From positions 62,001 through 126,000 of the forward strand of contig NZ_BHVV01000002.1 of the NCBI RefSeq assembly GCF_003865015.1: a DNA stretch of 64,000 nt, read 5' to 3'. This stretch comes from Sulfurisoma sediminicola. GTDB lineage: Bacteria > Pseudomonadota > Gammaproteobacteria > Burkholderiales > Rhodocyclaceae. The translations under genes were made by a program, and so were the position numbers. The notes below the pieces were generated by a model that saw only the letters and a program-made list of their open reading frames with translations, searched no databases and was not told the DNA's origin. Of this stretch, positions 17,562 to 32,106 are shown piece after piece (within the stretch, counting starts at the first letter, position 1; every line of letters starts with the position of its first letter).

Positions 17562-18821
17562 TTATGTCTGGCGTGCCAGCCGCCGCACGGCGGCCGAGGT
17601 GATGATGCTGCCGTCGCGGATGTGGGCCTCGACGTTGTCCTCGATGTCCTTCGGCTCGTAGAGATAGTTGACCATCAGACCGAGGGACTGCTTGAAACCC
17701 TTGGCCGAGATGTCGGCCAGGGGATTGATGCGCTCGATGCGGGCGCCGTTGCCGAGGTGGAAGCGCGCCACCGGGTCGAAGGGGCGATCCCTGCTCTTGG
17801 CATGGACCAGGTAGCGTGCGGCGAGCTTCAGCAGCGGCTCGCGCAGCTGCCGCGCCGTTTCGCGTTCCCCGACCCAGTCGCCGGCCGTCAGGGCGGCCAG
17901 GTCGAGATCGATGCCGGCTTCCTTCAGCGCTTCGGGGTTGCGCTTGAGCCAGCCCACCAGTTGCGGCAACGGCGACAGTGTGGCGAAGGTCTTGAGGCGC
18001 GGAAAGTCGCGCTGCAGGTCGTCGACGACGCGCTTCAACAGGAAGTTGCCGAAGGACACGCCGCGCAGGCCGGCCTGGGTGTTGGAGATCGAGTAGAAGA
18101 TCGCGGTGTCGGCCTGGCGCACGTCGAACAGCGGTGCGGACTCGTCGAGCAGGGCCTGGACGCTGTCGGCGAGGTGGTCGGTCAGCGCCACCTCGACGAA
18201 GATCAGCGGCTCCTGCGGCATGCGCGGGTGGAAGAAGGCGTAGAGCCGGCGGTCGGAATCGAGCCGGTTCTTGAGGTCGGTCCAGGAGCGGATCTCGTGC
18301 ACCGCCTCGTACTGGATCAGTTTTTCCAGCAGCGCGGCCGGCGAGTTCCAGGTGATGCGCTGCAGTTCGAGGAAGCCGACATCGAACCAGGCCGTGAGCC
18401 GGGCTTCGAGTTCGCGGTCGAGGGTGGCGAGCTCGGGGTCGTGTTCGAGAAAGCCGAGCAAGTCGGCGCGCAGGTCGACGAGGAACTTCACCCCCTGCGG
18501 CAGGGCATTGAACTGGGTGAGGATGCGTACGCGCGCCGAGCGCATCGCCGTGCGCAGCTCGGCTTCGGCGTCCCACTGCGCCGGCGTGCCGATTGCCGCC
18601 TGCCAGGCGGCATGGGCGGCGGCGACGCGCGCCGGCTCGGGGCCGAACTCGAGGGCTATCAGGCGCAGGAAATCGTGGCGGCCGCTCTCCGACAGTTGCA
18701 GGTAGGTCTCGCCCAGGCGCGCGGCGCGGCTCCGTGCCGACACCTCGCCGCCGAGGCCTTCGGCGCAATCCCGCAGCTGGGTGAGCAGGCGCGTGCGTTC
18801 GCGCACGGGCAGGGCATTCAT
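17562..18821 (-). CDS. matA: Malonyl-CoA decarboxylase (MatA)
   Basis: A 419-residue enzyme releasing CO2 from malonyl-CoA to give acetyl-CoA. AIFYSISNTQAGLRGVSFGN matches the conserved core of the acetyltransferase-like domain, LKTFATLSPLPQLVGWL is the catalytic-serine region, and ARFHLGNGARIERINPLAD is the conserved histidine motif near the C terminus. With MatB it converts malonate to acetyl-CoA. It overlaps the regulator gene by 4 bases, so regulator, decarboxylase and transporter are one transcript. Confidence 0.93.
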   Translation of the reverse strand: MNALPVRERTRLLTQLRDCAEGLGGEVSARSRAARLGETYLQLSESGRHDFLRLIALEFGPEPARVAAAHAAWQAAIGTPAQWDAEAELRTAMRSARVRILTQFNALPQGVKFLVDLRADLLGFLEHDPELATLDRELEARLTAWFDVGFLELQRITWNSPAALLEKLIQYEAVHEIRSWTDLKNRLDSDRRLYAFFHPRMPQEPLIFVEVALTDHLADSVQALLDESAPLFDVRQADTAIFYSISNTQAGLRGVSFGNFLLKRVVDDLQRDFPRLKTFATLSPLPQLVGWLKRNPEALKEAGIDLDLAALTAGDWVGERETARQLREPLLKLAARYLVHAKSRDRPFDPVARFHLGNGARIERINPLADISAKGFKQSLGLMVNYLYEPKDIEDNVEAHIRDGSIITSAAVRRLARQT

Positions 18822-19507
18822 GCCGACAGTCCCCGCATCAGCCGTTGCAGTGCAGCCAGCTGCGCCAGCAGGTGACCCTTCATGATCCGCTCCGCGCCAT
18901 CGCCGTCCCGCTGATGCAGGGCCTGCATCAGGGCGCGATGCTCGCCCAGCGATTCCTCGAGCCGTCCCTCCAGCCGCAGCGAGCGGTGACGCGAGAGCTT
19001 CAGCAACTTGCGCAGGTCGCCGATCACGTGCTGCAGCCAGCGGTTGCCGGCGATGCCCTGCAGGGCATCGTGGAAGACGTAATTCACTTCGTAGTAGCGG
19101 TCCACGTCGCCGTCGGCGGCATGGCGTTCGAGGCTGGCATGGAGCTGATCGAGGCGCTTGAGGTCGGCGGCGGAGACCCTGAGCGCGGCCTCGCGGGCCA
19201 CCTCGCCTTCGAGCAGCGCCATGATCGGGAAGATTTCCTCGAGATCGGCCGGCACGATTTCCGCGACGTAACAGCCGCGCCGCGGCCGGATCTCGACCAG
19301 GCCTTCCGCCGAGAGCACCTTGAGCGCCTCGCGCAGCGGCGTGCGCGAGATGCCGAGATCGCCGGCCAGCGCCGCCTCGTCCAGCCGCTGGCCCGGCGCC
19401 AGGTCGTTGCCGGCGATGCGGCGGCGCAACTCCTCGACCGCCTGCTGGCTCAGCGAGCTGCGGTTGAGCGCGGTGCTGCGGGTGGGTTGGGGCGCGGAGG
19501 TATTCAC
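18818..19507 (-). CDS. matR: GntR/FCD-family regulator of malonate genes (MatR-like)
   Basis: A 229-residue transcription factor. The N-terminal winged helix includes ISRTPLREALKVLSAEGLVE (HTH, about residues 53-72) and RPRRGCYVAEI (wing). The C-terminal FCD domain has the metal-binding histidines in YYEVNYVFHDAL, LGEHRALMQAL and MKGHLLAQL. Its position at the head of the malonate operon argues that it senses malonate or malonyl-CoA. It is a close paralog of the regulator at 24190-24876. Confidence 0.85.
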   Translation of the reverse strand: MNTSAPQPTRSTALNRSSLSQQAVEELRRRIAGNDLAPGQRLDEAALAGDLGISRTPLREALKVLSAEGLVEIRPRRGCYVAEIVPADLEEIFPIMALLEGEVAREAALRVSAADLKRLDQLHASLERHAADGDVDRYYEVNYVFHDALQGIAGNRWLQHVIGDLRKLLKLSRHRSLRLEGRLEESLGEHRALMQALHQRDGDGAERIMKGHLLAQLAALQRLMRGLSA

Positions 19508-19515
19508 GGAGTCTG

Positions 19516-19541
19516 CATACGGTATTTTGTATACAAGCTAG
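19516..19541. promoter_or_regulatory. Candidate MatR operator
   Basis: TTGTATACAA (19527-19536) is a perfect palindrome 20 bases upstream of the matR start, flanked by GCATACGGTAT, a second half-like GTAT element. GntR/FCD regulators typically bind such T-G-T-A-T-A-C-A sites; autoregulation is inferred. Confidence 0.6.
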
Positions 19542-19618
19542 CCACAAACGAAAACCGCGTCAATTTGCGCCGCATCAATCGATGCGGTGAATGACGCGGC
19601 GGCTTCGTGCAGGCGCGT

Positions 19619-20071
19619 TCAGGGCTTCACGTAGGCGAAGCCCTCCTGCGCCTGCAGCCGGGCGACTTCTGCTACGCCCGACGGCACGATCTTGGCGTCG
19701 GGATGGACGGTCTTGGGGTCGATCTTGCGGCTTTCGAGCGTGAAGTTGCATACGCGGAACTCGACGCCCTTGAGCGAGAGATCCTCGACGCGGCTGGTGA
19801 AGGTGTTGCCGTTCGCGTCCTTGGCGCCGGGCAGCAGGAAGTCGATGCCCTTGGCGTGCGAAACGACGACGATGCGGGCGGTGGGGTCGGCGCTCAGGTG
19901 GTTGCCGATATTGCGCAGGGCATCGGCGGCCTGCTCGAGGCCCAGGTTGAGATGGTAGACGACCTTGACGGGATCCTTGGCCGATCCTGCGGAACTGGTG
20001 GCGGCGTAGGCGGCAAGGGTGCCGAGCAGCAGCAGGGCACCAAGGCGGCGCAGCGTGGTGACGATGGACAT
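19619..20071 (-). CDS. Exported DsrE-family protein
   Basis: A 150-residue protein with an N-terminal signal sequence (LRRLGALLLLGTLAAYAATSSAG). The mature part (VKVVYHLNLGLEQAADALRN, ARIVVVSHAKGIDFLLPGA, VEFRVCNFTLESRKID) is a DsrE/DsrF-like fold with one cysteine in the position common to periplasmic members. DsrE-like proteins handle sulfur or persulfide. The SQR gene 2.5 kb away offers a possible link, but no operon joins them. Confidence 0.75.
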   Translation of the reverse strand: MSIVTTLRRLGALLLLGTLAAYAATSSAGSAKDPVKVVYHLNLGLEQAADALRNIGNHLSADPTARIVVVSHAKGIDFLLPGAKDANGNTFTSRVEDLSLKGVEFRVCNFTLESRKIDPKTVHPDAKIVPSGVAEVARLQAQEGFAYVKP

Positions 20072-20145
20072 CGGGTTTTCCTCCAGGGGTCGGGGTTGGC
20101 GGCCGTGAATGCGGCTCTGCGAGTAAGACGCCGATGCGGCGGACT

Positions 20146-20814
20146 TTATTCCGTCGTGGGCATGAGTTCCGCGAAAGTGGCCAGGGCAAGGTAGCCGCCG
20201 GTTTCCTTCTCGGGCTGGCGCGTATCGGGTCGCCGTACGGCGCGCAGGTGGGCGATGCCAAAGGCCCGCGCCGAGTCCAGCACCGGCAGGCTGTCGTCAA
20301 CCAGCAGCGTGCGTGCCGGATCGAACGGCTCGATCTGCTGCAACTGCCGCCAGAAGCCGACATCCTCCTTGGCCACGCCGAGTTCGTGCGAGGTGACGAT
20401 GGCGTCGAAATGGGGCTTGAGGCCGGTCTTCGCCATCTTGAGCGTCACGCTCTTGTGGTGTGCGTTGGTGGCGAGCACGATGCGGCGGCCCGAGGCCCGC
20501 ACGGCTTCGAGGAAATCGACCACGCTCGGATGCACGGCGATCAGGTGGGCGACCTCTTCCTTGAGCGCCATGATGTCGAGCTCGAGTTCGGTTTCCCAGA
20601 AATCGACGGAGTACCACTCGAGCGTGCCTGCGCGCGCATGGTAGCGGGCCATCAACTCCTCGCGGCCGGCTTCCCGGCTGATGCCGCGCGCCTCGGCATA
20701 ACGTACCGGCACGTGCGCCTGCCAGAAGTGATTGTCGAAATGGAGGTCGAGCAGCGTGCCGTCCATGTCGAGCAGAACGGTGTCGATCGCTGCCCAGTCG
20801 AGGCGGGTAGTCAT
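20146..20814 (-). CDS. yrfG: HAD-family GMP/IMP nucleotidase (YrfG-like)
   Basis: A 222-residue HAD phosphatase. The nucleophile motif is VLLDMDGTLLDLHFDN (D16 and D18 region), motif II is IVLATNAHHKSV, and the motif III/IV region is LLVDDSLPVLDSA. The sequence FDNHFWQAHVPVRYA is very like YrfG of enteric bacteria, which hydrolyses GMP and IMP. It stands alone with short gaps to its neighbours. Confidence 0.8.
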   Translation of the reverse strand: MTTRLDWAAIDTVLLDMDGTLLDLHFDNHFWQAHVPVRYAEARGISREAGREELMARYHARAGTLEWYSVDFWETELELDIMALKEEVAHLIAVHPSVVDFLEAVRASGRRIVLATNAHHKSVTLKMAKTGLKPHFDAIVTSHELGVAKEDVGFWRQLQQIEPFDPARTLLVDDSLPVLDSARAFGIAHLRAVRRPDTRQPEKETGGYLALATFAELMPTTE

Positions 20815-20853
20815 GGTCGCTGCCTGGAAAGTCGTGGCAGGGGCGAGCGGGTG

Positions 20854-22521
20854 TCAGGCACTGCCGCCTGCCGCCGACACCGTTTCATAGGTCGCGCGCT
20901 CGTGGTCGCTGCCGCGTTCGACCAGGCCCGTCAGGCGAATTTTCCGATCCTGGCTCGGCAAGACCTCCAGCACGCGTTCGCGCTTGAACCAGCCACACGG
21001 CAGGATGATGGTCGAGGGTTCGGCCAGGGACGGGATTTCGGGGAGGAAGAATGCCGGGACGGCCTTGCTGCGGATTTCGTTGAGACCCGTTCCGCGCACC
21101 ATGACCGCCATGGGCTCACCGGCGAGAATGCGAACGCCGGCATGCAGCGCATCGTCGGTATCGATAGTCGCCCGGCGCACGGTGCCGAGGTGGAGAACCT
21201 TCATGTCGGGAGCACGTACGGCGACCAGCTGCCTGCCGACGAATCGCTGACCGGGCTGGTCTGCGCGGCGCACCAGTTGCAGGCCCGACGGCGACTGGTC
21301 GACGAGGCGCCAGAATTCCATCGTCTCCCGGTGCTTGTTCGTGTCCTGCAGGGGCAGATGGGCGCCCGGCGTCGCGGGCGTGGCGAGGATCCTGCCGAAT
21401 ACCGCCATTTCTTCGCGCTGGCGGCGGATCTCTTCGTCGCTCAGCGTGCGGTCGGGTCGCCCGAGGGCCATACCGCCGGAAATGTGGAAATGCGCAGCTT
21501 CGAGACCGCCGATGACGACGCAAGTGCCTGCGGCGCCGCGCCGCTCGTGTCGGCGCGCGGCCCCACCCTTGCACCAGCGGAAATACATCTGGACCAGCAG
21601 ATCCCGCGCATGTGGCTGCACGCAGTCCTCCCCTAATCCCAACTCGGCCGGCGACTGGCCGTTCTCGAGCGCGAGGATGCGCTTCTTGAGGCTGCGCTTG
21701 AGTTGCGAGGTGTCAACGATGCGCTGAACGCTGGAAGGCGTGGCGCGGTAGCCGGCGGGATGGTCGGATTCAATGTCAACGAAGAGCGGCGCGCTCCGGC
21801 TTGGAGGCGGCAGTTCGCTGCGCAGCTCGAGCTTGCTTGACCAGCGGCGCACCCAGTGTGCGACCCAGCCGGCCTGCCGCGCCGGCAGCTCCTGCATGCT
21901 GGCCAGATGCAGCAGCAGGGCCTCACTCCAGGCACCGAAAGGCGTGGCCGGTGAGCGTCCGCGGCGCAGCGCGTCCGCCACCGGCTCCTGCGCAACGCCC
22001 GCCGTCTCGGCCGCGGCATAGGCGCGATGCACCTTGCGCCAATGACCGGCGGTCACATTGCGGCCGCTGCGGTAGCAATCGAGCTGCAGCTCGGCCAGTG
22101 CCGTCAGGGCGCGCTGGACCGTGACGGCCAGCTGTCCCTCGGTGCCTGTCTCGCGCCCGCGGCAGGCATCGACACAGCGCAGGTAGCCGTCGGCGAGGCC
22201 GCACCACGTGACCAGGGACGCATCGAGTGCCGCCTGTTCGGCTGGCTTCAGGGGCAGCGGTCGATCGACGAATTCACGCCGGTTGTCGGTCAGCGCGGAG
22301 TGAACCGGCGCGCGCAGCAGTTCCAGGATGGCGAATCGTTCGGCGGCAGCCAGTCGATGGCCATTGAGGCGCTCGATCTGGCGCTCGAGCTCGACCAGGC
22401 GGTTCTTCGGATGGTTGCGGACGAGGGCGTCGAGCCAGGTGCCGCAAGTCGCCGGGGACGAAAAGGCCGGCGCCGCGGAAGCGGCCCGGCCGTTGTCGAT
22501 TCTCGAAGTCGCTGAACTCAT
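20854..22521 (-). CDS. Large protein of unknown function (555 residues)
   Basis: No family is recognised with confidence. The protein is soluble, without signal peptide or membrane segments. Residues 35-200 are helical and rich in Leu/Ala/Glu. The middle (residues about 250-330) holds the DIESDHPAGYRATP and TSQLKRSLKKRILALENGQSP stretches. The last 200 residues look like beta-barrel material (QRFVGRQLVAVRAPDMKVLH, GVRILAGEPMAVMVRGTG, RKIRLTGLVERGSDHERATY), which might be a divergent PilZ-type domain; this is only a guess. It is monocistronic between a nucleotidase and SQR. Confidence 0.6.
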   Translation of the reverse strand: MSSATSRIDNGRAASAAPAFSSPATCGTWLDALVRNHPKNRLVELERQIERLNGHRLAAAERFAILELLRAPVHSALTDNRREFVDRPLPLKPAEQAALDASLVTWCGLADGYLRCVDACRGRETGTEGQLAVTVQRALTALAELQLDCYRSGRNVTAGHWRKVHRAYAAAETAGVAQEPVADALRRGRSPATPFGAWSEALLLHLASMQELPARQAGWVAHWVRRWSSKLELRSELPPPSRSAPLFVDIESDHPAGYRATPSSVQRIVDTSQLKRSLKKRILALENGQSPAELGLGEDCVQPHARDLLVQMYFRWCKGGAARRHERRGAAGTCVVIGGLEAAHFHISGGMALGRPDRTLSDEEIRRQREEMAVFGRILATPATPGAHLPLQDTNKHRETMEFWRLVDQSPSGLQLVRRADQPGQRFVGRQLVAVRAPDMKVLHLGTVRRATIDTDDALHAGVRILAGEPMAVMVRGTGLNEIRSKAVPAFFLPEIPSLAEPSTIILPCGWFKRERVLEVLPSQDRKIRLTGLVERGSDHERATYETVSAAGGSA

Positions 22522-22617
22522 GGATACCTTGCCCTGTCGAAGCGTCCGGCTCGCCGGAATGGGAACGACGAGTCCGATCGCCCGGCAGGGGCGAAGGTTA
22601 CCACGCAGCCATGGCGC

Positions 22618-23886
22618 CTATTTCAGCTTCTTGATACCCAGCAGGTTCATCACGTATTTCTCGTAAACCGGCTCGGTGGTGCCCTTCTTCATCTTGCGCA
22701 GCAGGTACTTTTCGAAGGCGATCTTGGCCAGGTGCACCCACTTGCCCTGGGAGAACCAGTTGACGTTGCGCGGCGGGATCTGCGGCAGCGCGACGAAAGC
22801 CGCGCCGTTGTCGCCGAAATCGGCGAGGCAGACCGCGTTCCAGGTGGCCTGCTGGTCCGGCTCCTTGCCGTCGAGCACGTTGCGGATGTTGTGCACCGTG
22901 GCCGTGACCATGGACTCGATCATGTAGCCGGTCTTGGGCGTGCCGGTCGGCACCGGGGTCGCTTCCACCGGGGGAATCGCGACGCAGACGCCCACCGAGT
23001 AGATGTTCTTGAACTTCGGGTTGCGCTGGAACATGTCGGCGACGATGAAACCGCGCGGGTTGGTCAGGCCCTCGATGCCGAACACGGCGTCGATGCCCTT
23101 GAAGGCCGGCAGCATCATCGAGTACTTGAAGTCGAGTGTGTGCTCCTTCTTCACCGAACCGTCGTCGTTGTGCTCGGCGACGAACATTTTGCCGGCCTCG
23201 ACCTTGGTCACCTTGGCGTTGCAGATCCACTTGATGTGGCGGTTGCGCATCACCGATTCCATCATGCCCTTGGAATCGCCGACGCCGCCCAAGCCGAGGT
23301 GGCCGATGTAGGGCTCGGCGGTGACGAAGGTCATCGGCACCTTGCTGCGGATGCGGCGCTTGCGCAGGTCGGTGTCCATGATCATGGCGAATTCGTAGGC
23401 CGGGCCGTAGCAGGAGGCGCCCTGCACCGCGCCGACGACGATGTGGCCGGGGTCCTTGCAGAAGGCTTCCCAGGCCTTGGCGGCTTCGACCGCGTGATCG
23501 ACGTGGCAGATCGAGTGGGTGTGCTTGGTCGGGCCGAGACCCTCGACTTCGTCGAACGCGAGCTTGGGCCCGGTGGCGATGATCAGGAAGTCGTAATCGA
23601 CGCTGCTGCCGTCCTCGAGTTCGATCTGGTTCTTGTCAGCGTGGAGCTTCTTCGCGCCCTTGGCGATGAACTTGATGCCCTTCTTTTCGAGGTAAATGCC
23701 GGCATCGATGGTGATGTCTTCCTTCTTGCGCCAGCTGACGGCCACCCAGGGATTGGATGGGGTGAACTGGAAGAAGGAGTGGTTCGAAACGACGCTGACG
23801 GTGTCCTGCGGCCGAGCCTTTTCCCGCATCTCATAAGCGGCGGACATGCCGCCGACGCCGGCGCCGAGAATAACGATATGTGCCAT
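22618..23886 (-). CDS. sqr: Sulfide:quinone oxidoreductase-like FAD protein
   Basis: A 422-residue two-dinucleotide-binding-domain flavoprotein. The FAD motif is IVILGAGVGGMSAAYEM at residues 3-19, and FLIIATGPKLAFDEVEGLG is the second signature. Conserved cysteines occur in GAVQGASCYGPAYEFA (about 160) and YSVGVCVAIPP (about 340), the pair expected to form the sulfur bridge in sulfide:quinone reductases. The C terminus (WFSQGKWVHLAKIAFEKYLLRKMKKG) is an amphipathic membrane anchor of the kind that reaches the quinone pool. A small gene lies 25 bases upstream in the same unit. Confidence 0.85.
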   Translation of the reverse strand: MAHIVILGAGVGGMSAAYEMREKARPQDTVSVVSNHSFFQFTPSNPWVAVSWRKKEDITIDAGIYLEKKGIKFIAKGAKKLHADKNQIELEDGSSVDYDFLIIATGPKLAFDEVEGLGPTKHTHSICHVDHAVEAAKAWEAFCKDPGHIVVGAVQGASCYGPAYEFAMIMDTDLRKRRIRSKVPMTFVTAEPYIGHLGLGGVGDSKGMMESVMRNRHIKWICNAKVTKVEAGKMFVAEHNDDGSVKKEHTLDFKYSMMLPAFKGIDAVFGIEGLTNPRGFIVADMFQRNPKFKNIYSVGVCVAIPPVEATPVPTGTPKTGYMIESMVTATVHNIRNVLDGKEPDQQATWNAVCLADFGDNGAAFVALPQIPPRNVNWFSQGKWVHLAKIAFEKYLLRKMKKGTTEPVYEKYVMNLLGIKKLK

Positions 23887-23911
23887 GTGTGCTTGTCTCC
23901 TTGGGGTCTTG

Positions 23912-24115
23912 TCAGACCTTGAATATATGGTTCATTGCTTCGAGCCCTGACTGTACCATCTCCTGTAGTTCGTCCGAGCTGTCTTCCTGGTCGAGCACCA
24001 GAGCGGTGTAGGCCGACAGTGCCTTGAAGGCGCAGGCGATCTTCGCGACCTCGTTTGCGGTGTCCGCATCCATCTTGACGCCCTTTTGCAACTCCCAAAT
24101 CGGCTTTTCTTTCAT
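23912..24115 (-). CDS. Small protein upstream of sqr, unknown function
   Basis: A 67-residue acidic, helical protein (MKEKPIWELQKGVKMDADTA at the start, ending LEAMNHIFKV). The ATG at 24115 has a very strong GGAGGAG ribosome site. It contains one cysteine (KIACAFKALS). It is 25 bases from sqr on the same strand, so it is probably co-expressed and may be an SQR partner. I do not recognise the family. Confidence 0.75.
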   Translation of the reverse strand: MKEKPIWELQKGVKMDADTANEVAKIACAFKALSAYTALVLDQEDSSDELQEMVQSGLEAMNHIFKV

Positions 24116-24189
24116 TGTGGTCTCCTCCTCGAATGCGAAAAAAAGCCCTGTATTGTGGAAGGGCATCGGGATCGGCGGTTTGATCTGGA

Positions 24190-24876
24190 TCAGTTATTGC
24201 GCTCGCGCAGGCGCGCGAGGGCATCGCGACCGGAGAGCAGGTGGTCGTGCATCAGCCGGGCAGCCTCGCCTTCTTCACGCTTCCTTAACGCAGCGAGGAT
24301 GGCGCGGTGTTCGGCGAGCGATTGCCTGAGTCTGCCGTCGACGCGCAGAGAATCGCGCCGCGTGAGCTTGAGCACCTTGCGCGCGTCGTCGATCATCTGC
24401 GCGAGGAAGCGGTTCCCGGCGATGTGCTGCACCGCCGCATGAAAGGCCTGGTTGGCTTCGAAGAAACGGTCGGCATCGTTGGCGGCCGCGTGGCGCTCCA
24501 GATCCTTGTGGATCGCAGCAAGTTCCGCGAGGTCGGCGGCGGTGGCGCGGCGTGCCGCTTCCCAGGCGCAGCGCCCCTCGAGCAGGGCCATCACCGGGAA
24601 GATGTCGTCGAGGTCCTGCTCGGTCAGTTCGGCGACATAGCAGCCGCGCCGCGGTTCCAGTCGCACCAGACCTTCGCCGGCGAGCACCTTGAGCGCCTCG
24701 CGCAGCGGCGTTCGCGAGATGCCGAGTTCGGCGGCGATGGCCTGTTCGTCGAGCCAGGCGCCGGGAGCCAGCTCGTGGGCGAAGATGCGCGCGCGCAGCC
24801 GCTCCGCCACTTCCTCGTAGAGTGCATGGCGTGTGATCGGCATGGACGGGGTGCTATCCGTGTCTCTTGCATTCAT
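24190..24876 (-). CDS. GntR/FCD-family regulator, probably of methylmalonyl-CoA mutase operon
   Basis: A 228-residue paralog of the MatR-like protein: identical ISRTPLREALKVL helix and RRGCYVAEL wing, and the same FCD histidine positions (FFEANQAFHAAV, LAEHRAILAAL, MHDHLLSGR). It is divergent from the mutase gene with a 101-base shared spacer containing repeated half sites, which makes control of the propionate/methylmalonate genes likely. The effector may be methylmalonate or a CoA ester; this is inference. Confidence 0.8.
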   Translation of the reverse strand: MNARDTDSTPSMPITRHALYEEVAERLRARIFAHELAPGAWLDEQAIAAELGISRTPLREALKVLAGEGLVRLEPRRGCYVAELTEQDLDDIFPVMALLEGRCAWEAARRATAADLAELAAIHKDLERHAAANDADRFFEANQAFHAAVQHIAGNRFLAQMIDDARKVLKLTRRDSLRVDGRLRQSLAEHRAILAALRKREEGEAARLMHDHLLSGRDALARLRERNN

Positions 24877-24900
24877 AATTATGGATAACGTATTATGGAT
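24874..24900. promoter_or_regulatory. Candidate operator in the divergent regulator-mutase spacer
   Basis: The palindrome CATAATTATG (24874-24883) overlaps the first of two direct ATTATGGAT repeats (24878-24886 and 24892-24900) spaced 14 bases apart. It is the only AT-rich stretch of the spacer. Confidence 0.55.
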
Positions 24901-24977
24901 GTCAGGCAGTTGTCAAGCCTGCGCCGCACAATTGCCGGCTTGAGCAGCCTTCCCGCCTGCCGCCTGTGGAGTGAGCC

Positions 24978-27167
<2,190 letters not shown>

Positions 27168-27191
27168 GATGACACCCTACGTTTGGTGGGT

Positions 27192-27318
27192 GATCGGGCC
27201 GGCGGGGTACTCTGCGCCGCTCATGTCTCCCGGCTTCGGCAGCGCGGAGCAGTGCTCCGCGAAACCCTGCCTACGCCCTCCTTTACTTCGCTCTGCAGAG
27301 CACCCCGCCGGCCCGATC
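27192..27318. repeat. Long hairpin element 1 between mutase and meaB
   Basis: Arms at 27192-27215 and 27295-27318 (GATCGGGCCGGCGGGGT..CTCTGC and its complement) pair at 23 of 24 positions around a 79-base loop. The loop contains GCTCATGTC near the left arm and CCTCCTTTACTTCGCT near the right arm. Confidence 0.75.
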
Positions 27319-27374
27319 GGGCAGCGCAGTGGTTGTTTGGAGGTCAAGAGGCACCGGTGGTTCCCGCCAGGGGC

Positions 27375-27458
27375 GGTGGGTGGCCAACGCAGCGAAGTAA
27401 AGGAGGAGAGCCGGGCCCGGCCCGGCTCGGAGGACATGAGCAGCGTTGGCCACCCATC
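27375..27458. repeat. Long hairpin element 2 between mutase and meaB, inverted relative to element 1
   Basis: Arms GGTGGGTGGCCAACGC (27375-27390) and GCGTTGGCCACCCATC (27443-27458) pair at 15 of 16 positions. Read on the minus strand, the loop carries GCTCATGTC then CTCCTTTACTTCGCT, the same two blocks in the same order as element 1 on the plus strand. The whole 365-base spacer otherwise holds no gene. Confidence 0.75.
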
Positions 27459-27532
27459 GTCCGTGGCGCGCTCGGATCTTCACTCGTGCTTCATCCGTCG
27501 CGGTTGGCACCAAGCGCAATGGAGCCACTGAA

Positions 27533-28549
27533 ATGAACGCGCCGGACATTGCCGGTGAAACCGATCGCGCGCTGATCGACGGCGTGCTGGCCGGCGAGCG
27601 CCGCGCGCTGGCCAAGGCGATCACGCTGATCGAATCGACCCGCCTGGACCACCAGGCGCGCGCCCAGGACCTGCTCGCCGCCTTGCTGCCGCGGAGCGGC
27701 GGTGCCGTACGCGTCGGCATCTCGGGCGTGCCGGGCGTCGGCAAGTCGACCTTCATCGAGGCGCTGGGCCTGTTCCTGATCGACCAGGGCAAGCGCGTCG
27801 CGGTGCTCGCGGTCGATCCATCTTCCACCATCAGCGGCGGTTCCATCCTCGGCGACAAGACCCGCATGGAACGTCTGTCGCAGCGCCCCGAGGCCTTCAT
27901 CCGGCCGAGCCCGTCGTCGGGCTCCCTCGGTGGCGTTGCCGAGAAGACGCGCGAGGCACTGCTGCTGTGCGAAGCGGCAGGGTACGAGGTCGTGATCGTC
28001 GAGACCGTCGGTGTCGGCCAGTCGGAGACCGCAGTAGCGGGCATGACCGACGTCTTCGTGCTGCTGCAGCTACCCAACGCAGGCGACGACCTGCAGGCGA
28101 TCAAGAAGGGCATCGTCGAACTGGCCGACATCGTGGTCTTCAACAAGGCCGACATCGATCGGCATGCCGCCGAAATGGCCGCCGCGCAGATGCGCACGGC
28201 GCTGACCATGCTGCGTCCGGCCTCGGCACACTGGAAGCCGCCGGTGCTCAAGGCCAGCGCCGCGAAGAACGAGGGCCTCGCCGAATTCTGGCAGAGCGTC
28301 GCGGCCCACCGTGCCGCGCTCGAAGCCGCCGGCGCGCTGGTGGCCAAGCGGCGCCACCAGGCTCTGGCCTGGATGTGGCAGCTGATCGACTCGGGCCTAC
28401 GCGCGCGCTTCCGCGACCATCCGGGCGTGCGTGCCGCATTGCCTCAGCTGCTGGACGCGGTCGACGGCGGCACGGTGACGCCGGCCGCTGCCGCGCAGCA
28501 ACTGCTGGGCTGCCTGAGCCACGATTACGAAACACCGAACTACGATTAG
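27533..28549 (+). CDS. meaB: Methylmalonyl-CoA mutase-associated GTPase MeaB
   Basis: A 338-residue G3E-type GTPase that protects and reloads the mutase with its cofactor. The P-loop GVPGVGKS is at residues 65-72, [20 protein letters not shown] is the family switch region, [11 protein letters not shown] is the Walker B segment and VFNKAD the guanine-specificity motif. The ATG at 27533 fits the usual N terminus; longer frames would run into the hairpin region. It precedes pccB by 15 bases. Confidence 0.93.
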   Translation: MNAPDIAGETDRALIDGVLAGERRALAKAITLIESTRLDHQARAQDLLAALLPRSGGAVRVGISGVPGVGKSTFIEALGLFLIDQGKRVAVLAVDPSSTISGGSILGDKTRMERLSQRPEAFIRPSPSSGSLGGVAEKTREALLLCEAAGYEVVIVETVGVGQSETAVAGMTDVFVLLQLPNAGDDLQAIKKGIVELADIVVFNKADIDRHAAEMAAAQMRTALTMLRPASAHWKPPVLKASAAKNEGLAEFWQSVAAHRAALEAAGALVAKRRHQALAWMWQLIDSGLRARFRDHPGVRAALPQLLDAVDGGTVTPAAAAQQLLGCLSHDYETPNYD

Positions 28550-28564
28550 CCGGGGAGTAACACC

Positions 28565-30097
<1,533 letters not shown>

Positions 30098-30117
30098 GCG
30101 CCGGGGAGAAACAGACC

Positions 30118-32103
<1,986 letters not shown>

Positions 32104-32106
<3 letters not shown>

